A DNA stretch of 64,000 bases from Acidobacteriota bacterium (GCA_016715865.1 JADJXM010000001.1:558001-622000), one strand, 5' to 3'. Numbered from the stretch's first letter, positions 1 through 16,904 are shown. Made by a program: numbers and translations. The notes: generated by a model from the sequence alone, not told the origin.

Positions 1-744
1 GCGCTGCATTTCTACGAATTTCTGATCGACATCAGATGCCGCAGCCGCGGCTCCCGCTGCGCCGGCGGCCGGTCCGCCGGCTGAGGCGGCACTCAGGTTC
101 TGATTAATATTTACCTGCAATTCCTCGGACCTTGCGGCCAGGGCTCGAGTTTGCTCTGTATTCGATGTGAAAGATGAAGATGCGCTGGCGGCGGCTTTTT
201 CAATACCTTGTTTTATCAATTCAAGTTTTGTCGTGAAGTTCTGCTGTACACGCATCGAAAGATCGATGTTGAAGACGCCGATGTAATCATTCGGTCTCGT
301 CTCCTCGCCCAGATAGTTCATTGCAGCATCACGGGCCCGTTTTCGAGCATCGCCGGACAATCGATCGAAGACCAGCGCAATGGCGCTGACATTCATTACG
401 TCATCACTGCCGCCGTCATCTCCGCCCGGTGTCGCCAGAACGACCTGGTTCTTATTCCCGGTTTTTTCCGTCTCGGTCTCTTTATCAACCAGCTTTCGGG
501 TGACCAGTTGAAATGATTCTATCTTCTGACGGACGCCGTCTTCGAAGATCTGAATCTCGTTTACGTTCAGGTCCCTGACCGGGCGCCCCTTCTTGTCTTT
601 CACGATCGCATCGAGTACGACTTCTGCCGTCCGAATCGATATCTTTTCGTCCTGCCGGGCCGGTTTCGGCTCCTGCGCCGCCAAGGCAATGCCCGCAACA
701 CAGGTAAATGCGATCATGAGTGCGGCTGGCCAATATTTTCTCAT
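1..744 (-). CDS. VWFA-related Acidobacterial domain protein (5' part, runs off left edge)
   Basis: The minus-strand frame is open from an ATG at 744 to base 1, giving 248 residues of an incomplete protein. It begins with a signal peptide (MRKYWPAALMIAFTCVAGIALA) of about 22 residues. Next comes the segment with VVLDAIVKDKKGRPVRDL, then an IFEDGVRQKIESF stretch, then the start of a von Willebrand A fold (ALVFDRLSG). This order matches the TIGR03436 VWFA-related family, which is expanded in Acidobacteriota. The metal-site motif DxSxS is replaced by DRLSG, as is usual in this family. A GGGAG ribosome site precedes the ATG. The end of the window part is Ala/Gly-rich. The function is unknown; an exported binding protein is inferred. 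Confidence 0.85.
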   Translation of the reverse strand, partial: MRKYWPAALMIAFTCVAGIALAAQEPKPARQDEKISIRTAEVVLDAIVKDKKGRPVRDLNVNEIQIFEDGVRQKIESFQLVTRKLVDKETETEKTGNKNQVVLATPGGDDGGSDDVMNVSAIALVFDRLSGDARKRARDAAMNYLGEETRPNDYIGVFNIDLSMRVQQNFTTKLELIKQGIEKAAASASSSFTSNTEQTRALAARSEELQVNINQNLSAASAGGPAAGAAGAAAAASDVDQKFVEMQR

Positions 745-845
745 CTTTTACTCCCGGAAAAACTATCTACTATCATTAACGAGGTTTTTTGCATTATAAC
801 GTCAAACGCACTGAGATGCGATGAAAGGTGGAAAGGTCAATAGCT

Positions 846-1442
<597 letters not shown>

Positions 1443-1451
<9 letters not shown>

Positions 1452-1570
1452 AAGTTGAAAGTTGAAAGTTAAAAGTTCCTTCAGCTTATAGTATCGATTG
1501 TAAAAGATTGAAACGAATAACAAATGAGTCCTAATCGAACGGAACTTTTAACTTTCAACTTTTAACTTTC
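1443..1570. repeat. Inverted repeat with 7-bp AAGTTGA/AAGTTAA arms, between convergent genes
   Basis: The left arm (1443-1479) and right arm (1541-1570) are reverse complements built of 7-bp units of the type AAGTTGA or AAGTTAA. The left arm has one unit more than the right. The 61-bp loop is unrelated AT-rich sequence. The left arm contains the stop codon of the LOG-family gene, and the right arm ends 4 nt from the stop of the PQQ-like gene. It could fold as a bidirectional terminator. It belongs to the same heptad class as the elements near 4.3, 11.6, 34.9 and 48.7 kb. Confidence 0.9.
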
Positions 1571-1573
1571 AGC

Positions 1574-2839
1574 TCAATCTTCTATCCGATAGAGATGCGT
1601 TCTGGTGCGAAGGTACAAAGCTTTGCCCGCGATTGCCGGGGAGGCCAGAGCCCCTTCGTTCAAGGTGTTCTCCGCGAGTTTTTCGAAGGTCCTGCCTGTC
1701 CGAATAACGATCGATTTGCCGTCCTCGCTGACCAGCCAGATTTTGCCGTCGGCATAGACAGGTGATGCTGAATATTCGCCGCCGATGCGCTGCTGCCAGA
1801 CCAGTTGCCCTGTCTTCGCCTCGAGGCAGGATGCGATACCAGTATCATTAATCATGTAGATCAGATCGTCGATCAGGAGTAGTGAGGGTTTGTTGGGCAC
1901 GCTTCTTTTGAATTTCCAGGCCACATGGGAATCTGTTATCAGGCCGCTGCCTCCCATTTTTACTGCAAACAACTGGCCGGCGGCAAAACCCGTCGGGTAA
2001 AAGATCATGCCATGGCCAATGACAGGACGGGTGCTGGCCGAATGCTGGTCGCGCTCCTCGACCCGCCATAGCTCTTTGCCGGTCCGCGGGTCGTAAGCGT
2101 AGGCGGCCTTCGAACCGAGACTGATCATCTCAACTCGCCCGTTGACGCGTGTGATATGCGGAGTGGCGAAACCTTTCCTGTAGTCTCCGTCGGCAGCGGG
2201 TTTGCCATTCGGTTGAAGATCCTGAAAATCGATCGAGCGTTTTGTCTGCCAGACCGTCCGTCCAGTCTTCTTGTCGAGCGCAGTGACGAACTGGTAATCG
2301 CTGCCGTCGAAATTCATGAGCAGCAGGTTTTCGAAGATGATCGGCGAGGAACCGGCGCCGCGAAAATGGTTGCACTCGATGTCGCGTCGCTGCCATAGCA
2401 CTTTGAAGCTTCTTGTATCGATGCAGGCAGTTCCCGGAGAACCGAAGGTGATGTAGACGCGCCCTTCCTCGATAACCGGCGTCGGCGAGGCGTATGAATT
2501 GAAGGGGTGCGCGTATTGAGGTTCAGCGACCTCGAAGAGCAGCATATCCTTGATGATCTTGCCTGACTGGCGATCGATGCAGAGCGCATGAAGCTTGCGG
2601 CCATCCGGAGTCGCCGTCGTCAGCCAGATCTGATTGCCGTAGACAACCGGTGACGACCATCCGCGACCGTGAATCGCCGTCTTCCAGATGATGTTTTCAT
2701 TCTCGCTCCAGGTCAGAGGCAGACCCCGCGCATCTGAATGGCCGTTGCCTTGAGGCCCGCGAAACTGCGGCCAGTCGTCTCCGGCAACGGTTATGAGCAT
2801 CAGGATAAATGGCATAAGTGCCGTGGCGATCGCGTTCAT
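1574..2839 (-). CDS. Secreted PQQ-like beta-propeller repeat protein
   Basis: A 421-residue exported protein. An N-terminal signal peptide (MNAIATALMPFILMLITVAG) is followed by DDWPQFRGPQGNGHS, the usual opening of planctomycete- and acidobacteria-type PQQ-like propeller proteins. Repeated blades carry motifs such as GKELWRVEERD and TGQLVWQQRIGGEYSASPV, typical of PQQ/BamB-like WD-like repeats. There is no cytochrome motif. I chose the start at 2839 because GGAGGAAATCC lies just upstream; an upstream in-frame start would run into the repeat. The function is uncertain: either a structural propeller or a quinoprotein-type enzyme without obvious catalytic residues. The gene converges with the LOG gene across an inverted repeat. 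Confidence 0.85.
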   Translation of the reverse strand: MNAIATALMPFILMLITVAGDDWPQFRGPQGNGHSDARGLPLTWSENENIIWKTAIHGRGWSSPVVYGNQIWLTTATPDGRKLHALCIDRQSGKIIKDMLLFEVAEPQYAHPFNSYASPTPVIEEGRVYITFGSPGTACIDTRSFKVLWQRRDIECNHFRGAGSSPIIFENLLLMNFDGSDYQFVTALDKKTGRTVWQTKRSIDFQDLQPNGKPAADGDYRKGFATPHITRVNGRVEMISLGSKAAYAYDPRTGKELWRVEERDQHSASTRPVIGHGMIFYPTGFAAGQLFAVKMGGSGLITDSHVAWKFKRSVPNKPSLLLIDDLIYMINDTGIASCLEAKTGQLVWQQRIGGEYSASPVYADGKIWLVSEDGKSIVIRTGRTFEKLAENTLNEGALASPAIAGKALYLRTRTHLYRIED

Positions 2840-2867
2840 GGATTTCCTCCCCGGGTGGTTGAAAGAA

Positions 2868-3088
2868 AGTTGAAAGTCAGAAGTTTTGACCAATATTCGT
2901 TATTTTAGAGCATGGCCAGAAACGAACTTGAAAATGAAGGCAAATTTGGAGTGCGGCGGCCCGGCGCCGCTTTGGTACTACTTTCTGAAATTGGCCAAAT
3001 GGAATACCAAAGCGGCGCCGGGCCGCCGCACTCCAAATTTGCCTTCATTTTCAAGTTGTGTGTCAGTAAAAGATTCTGACTTTCAACT
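2868..3088. repeat. Outer arms of AAGTTGA-type palindrome, interrupted by another element
   Basis: AGTTGAAAGTCAGAA at 2868-2882 is the exact reverse complement of 3074-3088. These 15-bp arms belong to the heptad family. Between them lies a different 133-bp palindrome (2925-3057). The outer right arm ends close to the CoA-transferase stop at 3099. The arrangement is best read as one element inserted into the loop of another. Confidence 0.75.
2925..3057. repeat. Perfect 53-bp-arm palindrome (GGAGTGCGGCGGCCCGG family)
   Basis: Bases 2925-2977 are the exact reverse complement of 3005-3057 (53 bp each), with a 27-bp loop. The arms are GC-rich in the middle (CGGCGCCGC) and AT-rich at the ends. The size and perfection suggest a recent mobile or gene-converted element rather than a normal terminator. 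No transposase is encoded. Spurious ORFs cross it on both strands. Confidence 0.92.
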
Positions 3089-3098
3089 TTTAACTCAT

Positions 3099-4286
3099 TC
3101 AAATGACGCCCATTCGTCTGTAATCATCGATCTGATCATCGTTCAGGCCCAGACCAATGAGAATTTCCCGGGTATGCTCGCCCAACTGAGGTGCGCGATG
3201 GCGCAGTTCCGCAGGGCTTTCAGACAACCTTACCGGTGTATCGGCAAGCGGTACAGCCTTTTCGCAACCAGGGAACTCTCGAAAATCGAACAGATTTCGG
3301 GCACGGATTTGAGGGTCGGCGAAGACCTCATCAAGCGAGTAGACTTTGCCGCAGGGCACGCGCTCGGCTTCGAGACGCTCGATGGCCTCCGCCGTCGTCA
3401 ATTGAGATGCCCAGCTATTCATTGCCCCGGTGATGAGGTAATTATTATCGGCTCTTGCCTGATCATCAGAACAGCGCGGATCATCGATCAGATGTTCGGC
3501 GCCGACGACCTTCGCCCATCGCCTGAACATCGCGCCTCCGATGACGTGCACAACGATCCATCCGTCACCGGTCTGATAAACATCCGACGGAGAGGCGTGG
3601 TACCCGGTGTTACCCTGCTGTCCACGCAGCACTCCGGTGACGTACCGTTCAGCCAGCAGCGTCTGCATGAACATGATCCCGGTCGAAAGCAGTGAAGCGT
3701 CGACGATCTGTCCTCGACCGGTGCGCTGTCTTTCGAAAAGTGCGACCATAGTACCGAAAGCCGCGTGGAGCGCCGTTCCGAAATCCTCGAAGTTAACGAC
3801 CCCCTTGACCGGCGGGCCGGGGAAGCCCGTCAGCGTCATTGCTCCCGACATCGCCTGAATTACCGGATCGAAGCCGACGCGGTCGCGATATGGGCCCTCG
3901 TGGCCGAAGGTCGAGATTCGTGTCAGGATGATGTCAGGTTTGATCTGAACAAGTGATTCGTAGTCCAGTCCCAACCGTTTCAGCACGTCCATCGGAAGAT
4001 TTGCAATTACGACATCCGAGCTTTCGATCAGTCTTCGTTTTATCTCACTGCTTTCTGGATGTGAGGGATCGAGAGTGAAACCCTTCTTATTGCGGTTCAG
4101 ATTGAGGAACATCGGTCCTTCGCCGGTTTCGGCGATTGGTGCGACACGCCGGTCCTCACCGCCATCGCGGCGCTCGATGCGTATAACTTCGGCCCCGAAA
4201 TCGGCCAGCAGCGTCCCGCAATACGGCCCGGCGATGAATCGCCCGAAATCCAGAACACGAATCCCGGTTAATGGAAGGTTAGTCAT
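3099..4286 (-). CDS. CaiB/BaiF CoA-transferase family III protein
   Basis: A 395-residue class III CoA transferase, of the family of formyl-CoA:oxalate CoA transferase and CaiB. The N-terminus has GIRVLDFGRFIAGPYCG and GAEVIRIERRDGGED, both typical. NLNRNKKGFTLD near residues 65-76 is the CoA-binding region. The Asp in NFEDFGTALHAAFG near residue 170 fits the catalytic aspartate. The C-terminal half has TGRGQIVDASLL and the closing LGEHTREIL motif. The substrate cannot be told from the sequence. The ATG lies 2 nt from a heptad inverted repeat, so no Shine-Dalgarno sequence is visible. It follows the OPT transporter in the same direction and may be translated from a shared transcript. Confidence 0.88.
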   Translation of the reverse strand: MTNLPLTGIRVLDFGRFIAGPYCGTLLADFGAEVIRIERRDGGEDRRVAPIAETGEGPMFLNLNRNKKGFTLDPSHPESSEIKRRLIESSDVVIANLPMDVLKRLGLDYESLVQIKPDIILTRISTFGHEGPYRDRVGFDPVIQAMSGAMTLTGFPGPPVKGVVNFEDFGTALHAAFGTMVALFERQRTGRGQIVDASLLSTGIMFMQTLLAERYVTGVLRGQQGNTGYHASPSDVYQTGDGWIVVHVIGGAMFRRWAKVVGAEHLIDDPRCSDDQARADNNYLITGAMNSWASQLTTAEAIERLEAERVPCGKVYSLDEVFADPQIRARNLFDFREFPGCEKAVPLADTPVRLSESPAELRHRAPQLGEHTREILIGLGLNDDQIDDYRRMGVI

Positions 4287-4287
4287 G

Positions 4288-6745
<2,458 letters not shown>

Positions 6746-6887
6746 CGTTGCCTCCTCGGACCACCCGGTCGCCGAATCCTGTCATTGCGCGCACCGGTAA
6801 ACTTGCAAACCGGTTCGATTGGGACTCTTCGTCCAGGTCGATTCCTGTGGTTCAGGTTTTACGTTGATTCTGGAAAGTTGATTTTGA

Positions 6888-7118
6888 CTATTCGGATCCT
6901 GATCGATCCTGCATAACCCGGGCCTGCAATTGCGCCTCTTCGATAGCTTCCAGCAACTGCATCTCAGATGAATCAGGGAACTCGCCTTCCCAATAATCGA
7001 GCACACAAACTGTGCACCCGGTTCCGCAGCAAGCCGGAGTTTGCGCCGGATCAACTGAACGGATCTGATTGGAAAGTTGTTTTTCCTGCATAAATTCTGT
7101 ATTTACTTGCCTTATCAT
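6888..7118 (-). CDS. Small oxidoreductase-like domain protein (PF09791 type)
   Basis: A short protein (76 residues from the ATG at 7118) with CCGTGCTVCVLDYWEGE near its middle. This matches the oxidoreductase-like domain (PF09791), found at the N-terminus of some oxidoreductases and as stand-alone small proteins, with a likely metal-binding Cys cluster (CC...C..C). The start is uncertain: GTG at 7145, ATG at 7130 or ATG at 7118. A strong promoter whose -10 overlaps 7145 makes the two downstream starts more likely. The C-terminal part is acidic and helical (LLEAIEEAQLQARV). Function is not established. Confidence 0.7.
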   Translation of the reverse strand: MIRQVNTEFMQEKQLSNQIRSVDPAQTPACCGTGCTVCVLDYWEGEFPDSSEMQLLEAIEEAQLQARVMQDRSGSE

Positions 7119-7143
7119 CTCATTTCGCATGCGGACTGAAGGC

Positions 7144-7173
7144 ACTATAAGAAAAAGCTTTGCGGGCTGTCAA
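7144..7173 (-). promoter_or_regulatory. Sigma-70-like promoter for the small PF09791 gene
   Basis: On the minus strand TTGACA (7173-7168) is followed after 18 nt by TATAGT (7149-7144). Transcription would start near 7137. This rules out the in-frame GTG at 7145 and leaves a leader of about 19 nt before the ATG at 7118. Confidence 0.6.
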
Positions 7174-7282
7174 TGTAGCCGGCGTAAAAAGTCGTAATCC
7201 GCTATCGACTCCATGGAAGCCTCTGATTGGCTTGTTTCCGATCGGATGCTTGTGTATGCTCTCGAAATATCGGAGTGAGGCA

Positions 7283-8947
<1,665 letters not shown>

Positions 8948-9001
8948 ACTTCAGCAACAGTGAATAATTGATTCTACGCTGATCCATCAGCAGGTAGTTT
9001 T

Positions 9002-10468
9002 ATGGAGATGAAACGAAGTCTTCATTTTGCAGTGATCTGCGCCATCCTTGTCGGAGCGGCATCGGTGGCCATTGTTGTCGCTGCATTTATCTGGCCGCAA
9101 TCCGTGCGCCAGGCGATTCTATGGCAGTCGCCCGACGCCGGAGCAGGGCTGATCAGTCGTTTCTGGAGGCCATCAAACGCTGAGATCGTCAGTCAGACTA
9201 ATCAGGCCGTAGTGACAGTCATCGCATCGCGAAAGGTAAAAGCCGTCAACGGTGTTCCCGCCAATGACTGGTCTTTCTATTCTGAAAATAACATACAGCG
9301 AGGGACTGGAACCGGATTCATCATCGACCCTCAAGGGCTCATCGTCACCAACGAGCATGTCATCAAGGATGCCGATCGCATACGGATCAGGCTGGCCGAC
9401 GGAAATGAACGTATCGCCAAGGTGATCGGCGCAGACAAGGCCACCGATCTGGCGCTCCTGAAGATCGATTTGACAGGGTTGCCCATCCTCAAACTCGGTG
9501 ATTCAGATGTGATCCTCGTCGGCGATCCCGTCCTGGCGATTGGCAATCCGCTCGAATACGAACATTCGGCGACGGCCGGGATCATCAGCGCAAAAGGCAG
9601 AAAAGTTTATAACGAGCGGCCATACGAGGATTTTATCCAGACCGATGCGGCTATTAATCGAGGAAATTCAGGCGGCCCGTTGCTCAATCTGAATGGCGAA
9701 GTGATCGGCGTCAATACCGTCATCCGAATCGACGGGCGCGGGATCAGTTTCGCGGTCCCGAGCAATATCGTTCGCCGGGTTGTCGCTCAACTGCGCGCAT
9801 ACGGTTTTGTTCCGCGAGGATTTCTTGGACTTACACCGGCCAATATCACCGCCGAAGTTCGTGACGGGCTTGGCCTCGGCCTGGTTCAGGGAGTCCTCGT
9901 AGCCGATGTGACGCCGGACTTTCCGGCCGCCAAAATCGGGATTCCACCCTATGACGTGATTACACATTTCAACGGTCAGGCTATAAAAAATACCGACGAT
10001 TTTTTCGGTTTCGTTGCCAATTCGCTGCCGCAACAGCAGGTCGAGCTGGGGGTCCAGCGCGGAGCAAGCCAGCTCATCTATCATGCCGTGCTCGAACCGA
10101 GACCCGATAATGAACTCGATCGGCCTGTTGAATCCCGGCCGGATATTCAGAAAACAGGCTCTCATCTGGGATTTAACGTTCGAGAGAACTCTCCTCAAAC
10201 CCTCCAGGAACTGAAGATCACCAACCTCAGTGACTCGATCGATGGCGGCGTCATCATCTCGGAGGTCGATCCACTGAGCCCGGCGGCCGATTCCAGGCTC
10301 ACCGTCGGCCAGATCATCCTCGAGGCCAACCGCCAGCCGATCCGAACGCTCGAGGATTTTCAGCGCGTGACCAGAAAACTCAAGGATGGCAGCGCGCTTG
10401 TTCTGCGCGTGACCTACCCGCAACAGCGCAATCTGCGGCTGATAGCAATCCGAATTGGCGAGCTGTAA
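9002..10468 (+). CDS. Trypsin-like serine protease with PDZ domains (HtrA/DegP type)
   Basis: A 488-residue envelope protease. The N-terminal hydrophobic segment (about residues 7-30) is a signal anchor. The protease domain contains a complete triad: His in VTNEHVIK, Asp in KATDLALLKID and Ser in GNSGGPLL. Two C-terminal PDZ domains follow, one around RGFLGLTPANIT and one around GGVIISEVDPLSPAADSRL. The order matches DegP/DegQ/DegS-type quality-control proteases acting in the periplasm. AGGTAG lies 7 nt before the ATG at 9002; an ATG at 9008 is an alternative. It sits directly after the kinase gene and may be co-transcribed with it. RNase P RNA follows with its own promoter. Confidence 0.93.
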   Translation: MEMKRSLHFAVICAILVGAASVAIVVAAFIWPQSVRQAILWQSPDAGAGLISRFWRPSNAEIVSQTNQAVVTVIASRKVKAVNGVPANDWSFYSENNIQRGTGTGFIIDPQGLIVTNEHVIKDADRIRIRLADGNERIAKVIGADKATDLALLKIDLTGLPILKLGDSDVILVGDPVLAIGNPLEYEHSATAGIISAKGRKVYNERPYEDFIQTDAAINRGNSGGPLLNLNGEVIGVNTVIRIDGRGISFAVPSNIVRRVVAQLRAYGFVPRGFLGLTPANITAEVRDGLGLGLVQGVLVADVTPDFPAAKIGIPPYDVITHFNGQAIKNTDDFFGFVANSLPQQQVELGVQRGASQLIYHAVLEPRPDNELDRPVESRPDIQKTGSHLGFNVRENSPQTLQELKITNLSDSIDGGVIISEVDPLSPAADSRLTVGQIILEANRQPIRTLEDFQRVTRKLKDGSALVLRVTYPQQRNLRLIAIRIGEL

Positions 10469-10495
10469 GGCGGCGCCTGGTCGGCGAATTCATGT

Positions 10496-10501
10496 TATAA
10501 T
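10496..10501 (+). promoter_or_regulatory. -10 element for RNase P RNA
   Basis: TATAAT at 10496-10501 lies about 10 nt before the first base of the P1 helix of the RNase P RNA, the right distance for a start at about 10508-10511. No clear -35 sequence is visible. Confidence 0.6.
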
Positions 10502-10510
10502 TCGATTCGA

Positions 10511-10919
<409 letters not shown>

Positions 10920-10955
10920 TCGGTTTCTAAAATCTCTAACGGGTATGTTCTGCAC

Positions 10956-11672
<717 letters not shown>

Positions 11673-11688
11673 TCACAGGAGATAATAA

Positions 11689-11976
11689 TTGGGTTTTATA
11701 ATCCGCGGCGTCGTCATCCTGATTATATTCGCCTTTGTGGTATACGTGTTTAAGGCGATTGCGCGATTGACGCACCACATGCGCGGAACGGTCAGAGATG
11801 TCAGGACGCTGCGCGACCAGATTGCCGGACGCGGAACCGTCAATGAAGAGATGGTTCGATGCGTCAACTGCGGCGCATTCGTTGCTTCACGGGATGCCCT
11901 GACCGTCTCGGCTCGAAATTCTTCCCGGACATTCTGTTCACAGGAATGCGTCAGCGCCAGGGTTCAGAACCGGTAG
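11689..11976 (+). CDS. Small membrane protein with C-terminal Cys pairs (PP0621-like)
   Basis: A 95-residue protein starting at TTG (11689), with AGGAGA about 7 nt upstream. One N-terminal membrane helix (IIRGVVILIIFAFVVYVF) is followed by a basic stretch and a C-terminal metal-binding region, MVRCVNCGAFVASRDAL...TFCSQEC. The order helix - CxxCG - FCSxEC resembles the PP0621 family of small proteins of unknown role. The stop TAG lies in a short palindrome (GAACCGGT...ACCGGTTC). Confidence 0.7.
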   Translation: MGFIIRGVVILIIFAFVVYVFKAIARLTHHMRGTVRDVRTLRDQIAGRGTVNEEMVRCVNCGAFVASRDALTVSARNSSRTFCSQECVSARVQNR

Positions 11977-11992
11977 CGTTAGCGACCGGTTC
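11967..11992. repeat. Short palindrome GAACCGGT...ACCGGTTC with GCGTTAGCGACC core
   Basis: GAACCGGT (11967-11974) pairs with ACCGGTTC (11985-11992). It includes the stop TAG of the previous gene. The segment AGCGTTAGCGACC is shared, in reverse complement, with the palindrome at 39000-39038 (GGTCGCTAACGCT), so both appear to belong to one repeat family. Confidence 0.65.
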
Positions 11993-12054
11993 CAATACCT
12001 CCCGCCCAAAAGTTAGCTTTAAGACGCGGTTCAAGACTAAAGTTCTACAATCAT

Positions 12055-14703
<2,649 letters not shown>

Positions 14704-14707
14704 TTGA

Positions 14708-16156
14708 ATGACGAAGAGAGGAAATCATATCCCGGCAGCCCAGGATCGACGTGAATTTCTGATGCGCGCCGGCAACGGTTTCGGAGGACTGGCGCTTTCG
14801 TATCTGATGGCACGCGACGCGCAGGCGGCGGATGGGCAGGTGGGCAAGCCGATCGCCAATCCACTGGCGCCGAGGCAGCCGCATTTCAAACCCAAAGCGA
14901 AGGCTGTCATCTTTCTATTCATGGTCGGTGGGCCGAGCCAGATGGAGACCTTCGATCCGAAACCCGATCTCGACCGGTTGCACGGTCAGCAGTTACCGCC
15001 CAGTTTCGGAGAGATAAAGAGCCAGTTCGTCAAACCCGGCACTCCACTGCTGGGCAGCGCATGGAAGTTCAAAAAGTACGGTCAGTCGGGAATCGAGGTC
15101 TCCGATCTCTTCCCGCATGTCGCGACCTGCGTCGATGATATGGCGGTCATTCGGTCCTGTTACACCGACAGTTTTGTCCATGCGCCTGCGATGTACCAGA
15201 TGATGAGCGGGCGCGTGCTGGCGGCACACCCGAGCCTCGGCAGCTGGGTGACATACGGACTCGGCAGCGAGAGCGAGAACCTGCCGGCCTATTGCGTCAT
15301 GACTCAACCCGAGGGACTGCCCGAAGGGGGCGCGCCAATGTGGGGGCCCGGCTATCTGCCCGCTGTCTACCAGGGAACACAGCTGCGCAACGGCTCGACT
15401 CCGATACTGCATCTCGCTCCGCCGGCCGAGATGGGGAACACTCAGCAGCGACGCCTTCTCGATTATCTCGGTCGCATGAACGAGATCGGAATGGGCAGTC
15501 AGGACAGTGAGCTCTCAGCGCGCATAGCATCATACGAACTTGCATATCGTATGCAACAGCACGCGCCCGAAGCCGTCGATCTGACCCGGGAAAGCAAGGA
15601 GACGCGCCGCCTCTACGGCCTTGACGATGCTCAGACCGCCGAATTCGGTACTCGCTGTCTGCTGGCGCGCAGGATGATCGAACGCGGAGTCCGCTTCATA
15701 CTGCTCTTCTCAGGCGGCGGGCCGGTCAGGGTTCAATGGGACGCGCACGATAACATGGTCTCGAATCACGAACAGATGTGCCGCTGGACAGATAAGCCCA
15801 TAGCCGGGTTGCTCAAGGATCTCAAGGGCAGGGGATTGCTCGATACGACGCTCGTGGTCTGGGGCTCCGAGTTCGGTCGCACCGCCGTATCCGAAAACGG
15901 AAAAGGCCGCGACCATAATCCGCTCGGCTTCACAATGTGGATGGCCGGCGGAGGCGTCAAAGGCGGCCAGGTCATCGGCCAGACCGACGAGATTGGATAC
16001 CGCACCGTCGGCGAACGCTATCACCCGCGCGATATTCACGCGACCATGCTCCACCTGCTTGGCCTCGATCAGATGAAGCTGACCTACCTGCATAACGGTC
16101 GCAACGAGAGGTTGACGGACTTCGGCGGTAACGTGATTGAAAAATTGATCGGATAA
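14708..16156 (+). CDS. DUF1501 domain protein
   Basis: A 482-residue protein of the DUF1501 family, distantly related to sulfatases and alkaline phosphatases. The N-terminus DRREFLMRAGNGFGGLALSYL is a Tat-like export signal with a single Arg pair. The family motif HFKPKAKAVIFLFMVGGPSQMETFDPKP near residues 60-90 and the C-terminal VVWGSEFGRTAVSENGKGRDHNP are characteristic. It starts 4 nt after the DUF1549 gene stops, so the two are co-transcribed and probably act together in the periplasm. A zinc-ribbon membrane protein follows 13 nt downstream. Confidence 0.92.
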   Translation: MTKRGNHIPAAQDRREFLMRAGNGFGGLALSYLMARDAQAADGQVGKPIANPLAPRQPHFKPKAKAVIFLFMVGGPSQMETFDPKPDLDRLHGQQLPPSFGEIKSQFVKPGTPLLGSAWKFKKYGQSGIEVSDLFPHVATCVDDMAVIRSCYTDSFVHAPAMYQMMSGRVLAAHPSLGSWVTYGLGSESENLPAYCVMTQPEGLPEGGAPMWGPGYLPAVYQGTQLRNGSTPILHLAPPAEMGNTQQRRLLDYLGRMNEIGMGSQDSELSARIASYELAYRMQQHAPEAVDLTRESKETRRLYGLDDAQTAEFGTRCLLARRMIERGVRFILLFSGGGPVRVQWDAHDNMVSNHEQMCRWTDKPIAGLLKDLKGRGLLDTTLVVWGSEFGRTAVSENGKGRDHNPLGFTMWMAGGGVKGGQVIGQTDEIGYRTVGERYHPRDIHATMLHLLGLDQMKLTYLHNGRNERLTDFGGNVIEKLIG

Positions 16157-16169
16157 GGATAACAGGACT

Positions 16170-16451
16170 ATGATCTGTCCCAATTGTGACGGGCGTGCCC
16201 GCCGGTCACACCATCGCGGCCTGCTGGAATTGGCATTCAAATCGATCTCTGCCTACAAGCCTTATCGCTGCGCTGACTGTGGCTGGCGTGGCTGGGCGAC
16301 TCACATCAAACCTGTCAATCGCAAGGAGATCGTAAAATCCGTGATCTTCTGGTGCGCGGCTCTGATCATCGCGCTGGCAATAGGTGTTTACGCCGTAGTC
16401 GACCTGCGTTCGACTCTCAATCCCCAGCCGGCGCCGGCAGTTTCAAAATGA
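16170..16451 (+). CDS. Zinc-ribbon single-pass membrane protein
   Basis: A 93-residue protein. CPNC at the N-terminus and CADCGW near residue 35 form a Cys4 zinc ribbon. A membrane helix follows (SVIFWCAALIIALAIGVYAVV, about residues 57-77), then a short Pro-rich tail. It follows the DUF1501 gene by 13 nt and is likely part of that operon. I do not recognise a specific family. Confidence 0.7.
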   Translation: MICPNCDGRARRSHHRGLLELAFKSISAYKPYRCADCGWRGWATHIKPVNRKEIVKSVIFWCAALIIALAIGVYAVVDLRSTLNPQPAPAVSK

Positions 16452-16510
16452 GCGTTTATTGAATTGACATCTAGCGGAACGTGGGCGTCAGCGAGCGACA
16501 TCGGGCTGAT

Positions 16511-16538
16511 TATTTGACTTTTTTGGTTGTCAAAAATA
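16511..16538. promoter_or_regulatory. Inverted repeat upstream of HEPN/MNT genes (possible operator)
   Basis: TATTTGAC (16511-16518) and GTCAAAAATA (16529-16538) form an imperfect palindrome ahead of the toxin-antitoxin pair, followed by TTGACT at 16540. Its position suggests an operator for autoregulation; this is inferred only. Confidence 0.4.
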
Positions 16539-16601
16539 GTTGACTGCCATAATAATGATCAGGTTGAATATCGTTTTATGAGATATGTGAGTGATATTAC
16601 C

Positions 16602-16904
16602 ATGTCAAATCCCCAGGATCTTGATCAGATCATGACATCTTTGCGGAAGTATCTGCCGTTTCTGGTCGAAGAGTACAATATTCAATCAATTGGCGTTTTT
16701 GGCTCATATGTTCGCCATGAGGAGAAGCCGGGGAGTGATGTCGATCTTCTGGTCAGTTTTGATGAGATACCGGGCCTGTTAAAATTCATCGAACTGGAGA
16801 ACCGATTGAGTGACATGCTTGGAGTGAAGGTCGACCTGGTGATGGAAGAGGCTCTCAAGCCGAATATTGCCAGACGTGTTCTACCGGAAGTCGTCCAAAT
16901 ATGA
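16602..16904 (+). CDS. mntA: MNT nucleotidyltransferase antitoxin
   Basis: About 100 residues from ATG 16602, with GAGTGA about 7 nt upstream; ATG 16578 and an in-frame start at 16527 are alternatives. The minimal nucleotidyltransferase motif is intact: GVFGSYVRHEEKPGSDVDLL gives GSx10DxD, the metal-binding acidic pair. MntA antitoxins AMPylate and neutralise the HepT RNase partner. The gene overlaps the next one by 4 nt (ATGA), the typical arrangement of HEPN/MNT pairs. Family and role are well supported by motif and context. Confidence 0.88.
   Translation: MSNPQDLDQIMTSLRKYLPFLVEEYNIQSIGVFGSYVRHEEKPGSDVDLLVSFDEIPGLLKFIELENRLSDMLGVKVDLVMEEALKPNIARRVLPEVVQI

Noticed and set aside
2886..3695. 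269-aa plus-strand ORF
   Set aside because: It lies antisense to the CoA transferase and its first part is translated repeat (ECGGPAPLW). No domain is seen.
9668..10423. 251-aa minus-strand ORF
   Set aside because: Antisense to the HtrA protease, which has an intact catalytic triad and PDZ domains.
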